This document shows positions 4,822 through 8,705 of a stretch of DNA of 8,705 bases, piece by piece (position 1 is the stretch's first letter; the number at the start of each line of letters is the position of its first letter). A program made the translations under genes and the position numbers. The notes beneath the pieces were generated by a model. The model made no database searches. It was not told the DNA's origin and saw only the letters and a list, made by a program, of their open reading frames with translations. Origin of the DNA: Chitinophagaceae bacterium (GTDB lineage Bacteria > Bacteroidota > Bacteroidia > Chitinophagales > Chitinophagaceae); the NCBI GenBank assembly GCA_021738605.1, contig JAIPBY010000097.1:1-8705 (forward strand). Reading direction: 5' to 3'.

Positions 4822-6303
4822 ATGCCAAGAAAAATAAATTATACCATGTTTTCAGATGCAACCATAGAAGAGGTAAATAATGCCATGAAGCGATCTGGCA
4901 GGGCTTTCAAAATGTATTCCAAATCCTCATTGGAACAGCGTGCCAGTCTCTTGCGCGCCATAGCAACAGAAATTGAGGCATTGGGTGATGCACTCATCGA
5001 AGTGACCATGAGGGAAACCAATCTTCCTGAAGCAAGACTGAAGGGAGAGCGGGGGAGAACCATGTACCAGTTGACCAGTTATGCTGATGCCTGCGAAAAA
5101 GGCGATTGGCTTGAGGCGAGGATCTGCACGGCCCTCCCAGACAAAGTACCTGCAAGACCTGATATCAGGAAAATGTTGGTTCCATTGGGCCCAGTGGTGG
5201 TCTTTGGTTCAAGCAATTTCCCTTACGCGTACTCCACCGCAGGTGGAGACACTGCTTCCGCCCTGGCCGCTGGTTGTACAGTGGTGGTCAAGGCACATCC
5301 TGCCCATCCAGAAACATCAGCCATGGTTGCGGGTGCCATCAGCAAGGCCCTCACAACAATGGAAATGTCTCAAGATATCTTTATTCATCTCAACGGGGCC
5401 TCCCATGCAGTGGGAGAGGCACTCGTAAAAAATGAACATGCCAAAGCAGTTGGGTTTACTGGTTCTTTCACCGGAGGAATGGCATTGTTCACATGGGCCA
5501 ACCAAAGAAAAGAACCGATCCCCGTTTTTGCAGAAATGGGCAGTGTCAATCCCGTATTTTTATTGGAAGAAAAATTGTCTTCAGATCCAGCAGGCATCGC
5601 CAAGATGTATGCAGATTCCATCAGCCTGGGTGTAGGACAGTTTTGCACCAACCCAGGTATCATCATCGGCATTGACTCAGCGGCATTGCAGGCGTTCATA
5701 TCTTTTTTGGGAGAAAAAATGGATGCCATCAGCGTAGGTAAAATGCTGCATCAGGGCATTGCTGATGCATATGTCCAAAAAGCAGCAACAGTTTTGCAGC
5801 ATCCCGCTGTTTCAATTGTTTCTTCATCTGTAGATGTTGCAAGTTTGTCGGCTCCCAGGCCCATCATCGCTTCCGTATCTGCTGCAGCATTTTTGGAGAA
5901 TCCATCTTTAAAGGAAGAAGTATTTGGACCATTTTCTTTGGTAGTGGTTTGCAATAGCACTGAAGAAATGAAGGCTGTTGCAGTGGCAATGGATGGCCAG
6001 CTCACCTCAACCATCATGGCAACTGAGAAAGAGGCATTGGCCAACACGGAAATCATTGATCTGGTGGCAGAAAAATGTGGTAGGATCATCATGAACGGAG
6101 TTCCTACTGGTGTAGAGGTTTGTCATGCCATGCAACATGGTGGACCTTTCCCGGCCTCCACAGATCCAAGGTTCACCTCCGTTGGGCCAGATGCCATCAA
6201 GCGGTTTGCCCGTCCCATGTCTTACCAGAATTATCCCGATGCATTGCTGCCTGATGAATTGAAAACTGAAAACCCATTGATGATCCATCGAATCATCGAA
6301 TAA
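4822..6303 (+). CDS. NADP-type aldehyde dehydrogenase, probable 2,5-dioxovalerate (alpha-ketoglutarate semialdehyde) dehydrogenase
   Basis: A 493-residue aldehyde dehydrogenase with catalytic Cys275 in GQFCTNPG (272-279), general base Glu238 in EMGS (238-241), oxyanion Asn132 in SSNFP (130-134), FTGS at 212-215 for cofactor binding, Lys157 in VVKAHP, and EEVFGP at 365-370. The combination GSSNFPYAYSTAGGDTASALAAG with EMGSVNP and GQFCTNPG is characteristic of the NADP-linked alpha-ketoglutarate semialdehyde dehydrogenases, which oxidise the semialdehyde to 2-oxoglutarate. The partner lyase immediately upstream (30-base gap) supports this. The N-terminus is short: the protein begins close to the FSDATIEEV segment and lacks roughly 25-30 residues seen in many family members. 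An in-frame TAG at 4816-4818 rules out extension. A second start, ATG at 4846 (Met9), follows a very A-rich stretch typical of Bacteroidota initiation and may be the true one. The next gene starts 8 bases on. Confidence 0.9.
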   Translation: MPRKINYTMFSDATIEEVNNAMKRSGRAFKMYSKSSLEQRASLLRAIATEIEALGDALIEVTMRETNLPEARLKGERGRTMYQLTSYADACEKGDWLEARICTALPDKVPARPDIRKMLVPLGPVVVFGSSNFPYAYSTAGGDTASALAAGCTVVVKAHPAHPETSAMVAGAISKALTTMEMSQDIFIHLNGASHAVGEALVKNEHAKAVGFTGSFTGGMALFTWANQRKEPIPVFAEMGSVNPVFLLEEKLSSDPAGIAKMYADSISLGVGQFCTNPGIIIGIDSAALQAFISFLGEKMDAISVGKMLHQGIADAYVQKAATVLQHPAVSIVSSSVDVASLSAPRPIIASVSAAAFLENPSLKEEVFGPFSLVVVCNSTEEMKAVAVAMDGQLTSTIMATEKEALANTEIIDLVAEKCGRIIMNGVPTGVEVCHAMQHGGPFPASTDPRFTSVGPDAIKRFARPMSYQNYPDALLPDELKTENPLMIHRIIE

Positions 6304-6311
6304 AAAAGCAC

Positions 6312-8042
6312 ATGAGAAGCATCTTTTTTGCCTTCTTGTTTTTTGCCCATTTTTCTCATGCGCAAACGGCACCTGAGCCTTCTCATCCTGTCCTGAAAAA
6401 AGCCCTGGAAAGGATTGCAACTTTCAATGAGCTGGAAAGAAAGCTGGATATGGCCAGTGGGTTTCCATTGGGTTTGCATGGAGAAGCGAAAGCAAAAATA
6501 AGGCATGATTTTTTTCTGGCCTTGGACAAGGAAATCAGGTCGATTGATACCCGTCAATTGGGCTTTACAGACGAGATCAATGCCGCTTTGTTGCTCTACA
6601 GTTTTGAAGATGATATTTCAGATTTCAAATACTCCTCCTACCTCAATCCAATTCTTTCAGAAGGAGGATTCCATACCAACATAGCCGGTATTGCCAGCAC
6701 AAGAATCAACACCTTAAAAGATGCAGTAGACTATATTGCCAAGCTGAATGATTTGCCCCGTTACATGGAAGAACATTTCGGTTTGATGCGAAAGGGGTTA
6801 TCAGTAGGTATTGCACAACCATATGATGTTGTCAAGCAGTTTTCCAATACCTATGAAGTACAGATTGTTACAGACCCCGAGGCTTCATCTTTTTGGAGGC
6901 CATTCGCAAAAAAACCTGCAGGTATTGCCGATCCTGCATGGCAGGAAATACTCCAGAAAGGCCGACAGGCAATCCTTTTCAGTGCCGTTGTTGCTTACAA
7001 GAATGTCAAGTCTTTTTTTGAAAACGAATATTTAGCCAAGGCCCCCAAGAAACCCGGGGCACAATTTTTTCCATCGGGTTTGGCGTTTTATGAGGAAAGG
7101 GTCAAGCATTTTACCACCACTGACCTGGGCTATGATGCTATCTACAATATTGGATTGAAAGAAGTGGCACGCATCAAGCTGGCCATGGAAGAAGTGAAGT
7201 CACAGGTTGGCTTTCAGGGAGACATGAAGGCATTTATCCTATCGCTGAGAACAGATCCCCAATTCTATCCCACCAGTGGAGAAGCGCTTTTGAAAGAGGC
7301 CTCGTACATTGCTAAAAAAATTGATGGAAAACTGCCCACCCTTTTCGGCAGGCTTCCCCGTCAGCCTTATGGTGTAGAACCGGTACCATCAGAAATTGCA
7401 CCTACCTACACCGCAGGGCGGTATTCCCCTGCACCCATCAAAAGCACCAGGTCTGGGAACTATTGGGTTAATGTGTACAACCTTCCGTCAAGAAGTCTTT
7501 ACACATTAGAGGCGCTCACCTTGCATGAGGCTGTACCAGGTCATCATCTTCAAATGGCACTCACACAGGAGCTTGAAAACCTTCCCAATTTTCGCAGGAA
7601 TCTCTATGTCAATGCCTTTGGTGAAGGCTGGGGATTGTATGCAGAATCCCTGGGCTATGAGATAGGATTGTACAAAGACCCTTACAGTCGGTTTGGACAG
7701 TTGACATACGACATGTGGAGGGCCTGCAGGCTGGTCATAGACGTTGGTCTTCATGCCAAGGGCTGGAGCAGGGATCAGGCAGTCGCCTACCTCGCAGAGA
7801 ATACTGCACTTTCAATGCATGAAGTCAATACGGAAATCAACCGCTATATTGCCTGGCCAGGACAGGCACTGGCCTATAAAATGGGAGAATTAAAAATCAA
7901 GGAACTGCGCAAGCGGGCAACATCAGCGCTTGGAGATAAATTTGATATCAGGCAGTTTCACGATCTGTTGCTTTCTGAAGGGACACTCACCTTGAGGCTG
8001 ATGGAAAAGCTGGTTGACAGGTACATCGAAACAACCAAATAA
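6312..8042 (+). CDS. Exported DUF885-family metallopeptidase
   Basis: A 576-residue protein with a signal peptide (MRSIFFAFLFFAHFSHA, likely cleavage after Ala17), so it acts outside the cytoplasm. The body matches the DUF885 family (PF05960): a long helical N-terminal region, then the family metal-site motif HEAVPGHH at 405-412 (His405, Glu406, His411), the block FGEGWGLYAE at 436-445 with Glu438 and Glu445 as likely further ligand or catalytic residues, and the C-terminal block RYIAWPGQALAYKMGELKI (511-529). Family knowledge: DUF885 proteins are predicted zinc peptidases of the gluzincin type; few have been characterised. Length and all conserved blocks suggest an intact enzyme. It begins 8 bases after the aldehyde dehydrogenase, so it is probably the last gene of that operon, linking peptide hydrolysis with a pathway ending in 2-oxoglutarate. 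Its last 27 or so codons overlap the convergent desaturase gene. Confidence 0.88.
   Translation: MRSIFFAFLFFAHFSHAQTAPEPSHPVLKKALERIATFNELERKLDMASGFPLGLHGEAKAKIRHDFFLALDKEIRSIDTRQLGFTDEINAALLLYSFEDDISDFKYSSYLNPILSEGGFHTNIAGIASTRINTLKDAVDYIAKLNDLPRYMEEHFGLMRKGLSVGIAQPYDVVKQFSNTYEVQIVTDPEASSFWRPFAKKPAGIADPAWQEILQKGRQAILFSAVVAYKNVKSFFENEYLAKAPKKPGAQFFPSGLAFYEERVKHFTTTDLGYDAIYNIGLKEVARIKLAMEEVKSQVGFQGDMKAFILSLRTDPQFYPTSGEALLKEASYIAKKIDGKLPTLFGRLPRQPYGVEPVPSEIAPTYTAGRYSPAPIKSTRSGNYWVNVYNLPSRSLYTLEALTLHEAVPGHHLQMALTQELENLPNFRRNLYVNAFGEGWGLYAESLGYEIGLYKDPYSRFGQLTYDMWRACRLVIDVGLHAKGWSRDQAVAYLAENTALSMHEVNTEINRYIAWPGQALAYKMGELKIKELRKRATSALGDKFDIRQFHDLLLSEGTLTLRLMEKLVDRYIETTK
7958..8042. other. 85-base tail-to-tail overlap of two genes
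   Basis: The plus-strand peptidase gene ends with TAA at 8040-8042, while the minus-strand desaturase gene ends with TGA read from 7960-7958. Both frames are open through the whole stretch. The peptidase C-terminus (RLMEKLVDRYIETTK) fits the DUF885 family end, so the extra length is more likely on the desaturase side (its last 27 residues, including part of a hydrophobic segment). No terminator-like hairpin was seen within the overlap. Confidence 0.75.
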
Positions 8043-8705
8043 GCACCCACCAGATAGGGGATGGAAGCATGGTATTTTTCCGCACCAAACCACCCACCGG
8101 TCCTGTAGATAAGGAACATTGCCGTAAGGCATTTCATCCCCTCCCAAACAAAGGCATTTTTATCTCCATCCATCAATGAGGTTAGTGCATAGATGTAAAG
8201 GAAGATGAAGAGTCCATAAAGGAAAATCCCTGGGCTGCCAATGTCAGCAAGGTTTCCAAAGAGATAAGAAATGAAAAGCAGGAGAAAAACCAATTGGATC
8301 ATTGCCCAGGTCCTGAGCCCTGAGCTGCTGGGAGGATCGTATTTCTCAAACGCATAGACATCCTCAATTTTTTTCAGCGGATATTTCTCCATCATGTCTG
8401 CCGGTCTCCATCCCGTTGGCATAAACCATATCCTGGCCTTGTCCATCCAGTGGCTTGTCCTCCAGGCATCAGCCAACAAACCCAACATGTGTTGAAAATT
8501 GATTTTGATGGGGTTCCATGTGGCAACGGGATGCGTGATCCCATAGACCGGAGGAATGTCTTTGCGCTCTTCCTGGAAACTGCCAAAAAGCTTGTCCCAT
8601 ACAATGAAAACCTGTGAGTAATTTTTATCAATGTATTCAGGGTTGATGGCATGGTGAACCCTGTGATGCGATGGGGTTACAATGATTTTCTCTAAAATAC
8701 CCATC
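7958..8705 (-). CDS. Sterol desaturase/fatty acid hydroxylase family membrane protein, C-terminal part
   Basis: The 5' end is outside the window, and the ATG read from 8704 is probably an internal methionine. About 248 C-terminal residues are seen. They begin with the last histidine cluster of the family, PSHHRVHHAINPEYIDKNY, with His13, His14, His17 and His18 counted from that methionine, followed by the typical VWDKLFGSFQEE. These histidines help bind the di-iron centre. The wording around this motif (HRVHH, NPEYIDKNY, WDKLFGSF) resembles alkylglycerol monooxygenase-like members. After a soluble part (about 45-130) come three or four hydrophobic helices (around 132-150, 158-177, 186-200 and 214-234), a C-terminal membrane region longer than in simple desaturases. 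Likely role: oxygen-dependent hydroxylation of a membrane lipid; the substrate is unknown. The last 27 residues are encoded on the opposite strand of the peptidase gene. Confidence 0.85.
   Translation of the reverse strand, partial: MGILEKIIVTPSHHRVHHAINPEYIDKNYSQVFIVWDKLFGSFQEERKDIPPVYGITHPVATWNPIKINFQHMLGLLADAWRTSHWMDKARIWFMPTGWRPADMMEKYPLKKIEDVYAFEKYDPPSSSGLRTWAMIQLVFLLLFISYLFGNLADIGSPGIFLYGLFIFLYIYALTSLMDGDKNAFVWEGMKCLTAMFLIYRTGGWFGAEKYHASIPYLVGAYLVVSMYLSTSFSISLKVSVPSESNRS

Noticed and set aside
7500..7560. Classical HExxH zinc protease motif in the DUF885 protein
   Set aside because: The sequence is HEAVPGH, with four rather than two residues between Glu and the second His, so it is the DUF885 family motif rather than a standard HExxH site.
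8045..8099. Repeated CACCCACC at about 8045 and 8091
   Set aside because: Both copies lie in the minus-strand desaturase coding region, where they encode Gly-containing stretches; two short copies are not evidence of a repeat element.
1..8705. CRISPR array, insertion sequence, tRNA, rRNA, riboswitch or phage genes
   Set aside because: No regularly spaced repeats, transposase-like frames, terminal repeats or structured RNA signatures were found; almost all of the window is ordinary coding sequence.

Overview
The window looks like a chromosomal segment of a member of the Bacteroidota, most likely family Chitinophagaceae or a close relative. The reasons are the protein types (SGLT-type symporter, ECF sigma factor followed by a small membrane protein and a CnrX/CpxP-like protein, DUF885 peptidase, alkylglycerol-monooxygenase-like sterol desaturase), the A-rich sequences before start codons in place of strong Shine-Dalgarno sites, and one good match to the Bacteroidota promoter element TAnnTTTG. 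The assignment is inferred from protein style; no rRNA or other marker is present. Coding density is very high, and no mobile element, CRISPR array, tRNA or rRNA was seen.

Left block (1-2350, + strand): the C-terminal part of a sodium/solute symporter, a 57-residue two-helix membrane protein at 667-840, a single-domain ferredoxin-NADP-reductase-type flavoprotein, and a secreted SGNH/GDSL hydrolase. Gaps are 10, 47 and 20 bases, so this is probably one transcription unit. The block concerns uptake of a small solute, probably a sugar, and extracytoplasmic ester hydrolysis; the substrate cannot be read from the sequence.

Middle block (2351-3738, - strand): ECF sigma factor (TTG start), small single-helix putative anti-sigma factor, and a membrane-anchored periplasmic CnrX/CpxP/Spy-like protein. 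The last two genes overlap by one base (TAATG). The order and architecture resemble the CnrYXH type of envelope or metal-stress signalling. The unit converges on the SGNH gene with no bases between the two stop codons.

Right block (3892-8042, + strand): a DHDPS-family lyase, an alpha-ketoglutarate-semialdehyde-dehydrogenase-type aldehyde dehydrogenase and an exported DUF885 metallopeptidase, with gaps of 30 and 8 bases, preceded by a TAnnTTTG promoter. The first two enzymes are the standard last steps of routes ending in 2-oxoglutarate (trans-4-hydroxyproline, L-arabinose/D-xylose oxidation, or glucarate). With a peptidase in the same operon, degradation of hydroxyproline-containing peptides is an attractive but unproven reading. 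The epimerase and oxidase of that route are not in the window.

Right edge (7958-8705, - strand): the C-terminal part of a sterol desaturase/fatty acid hydroxylase family membrane protein. Its 3' end overlaps the end of the peptidase gene tail to tail by 85 bases.

No wholly new system is evident. The points most worth a second look are the peptidase-plus-ketoglutarate-semialdehyde operon, the CnrYXH-like regulatory trio with two poly-A runs inside its sigma gene, the uncatalogued 57-residue membrane protein, and the two unusually tight convergent gene junctions.
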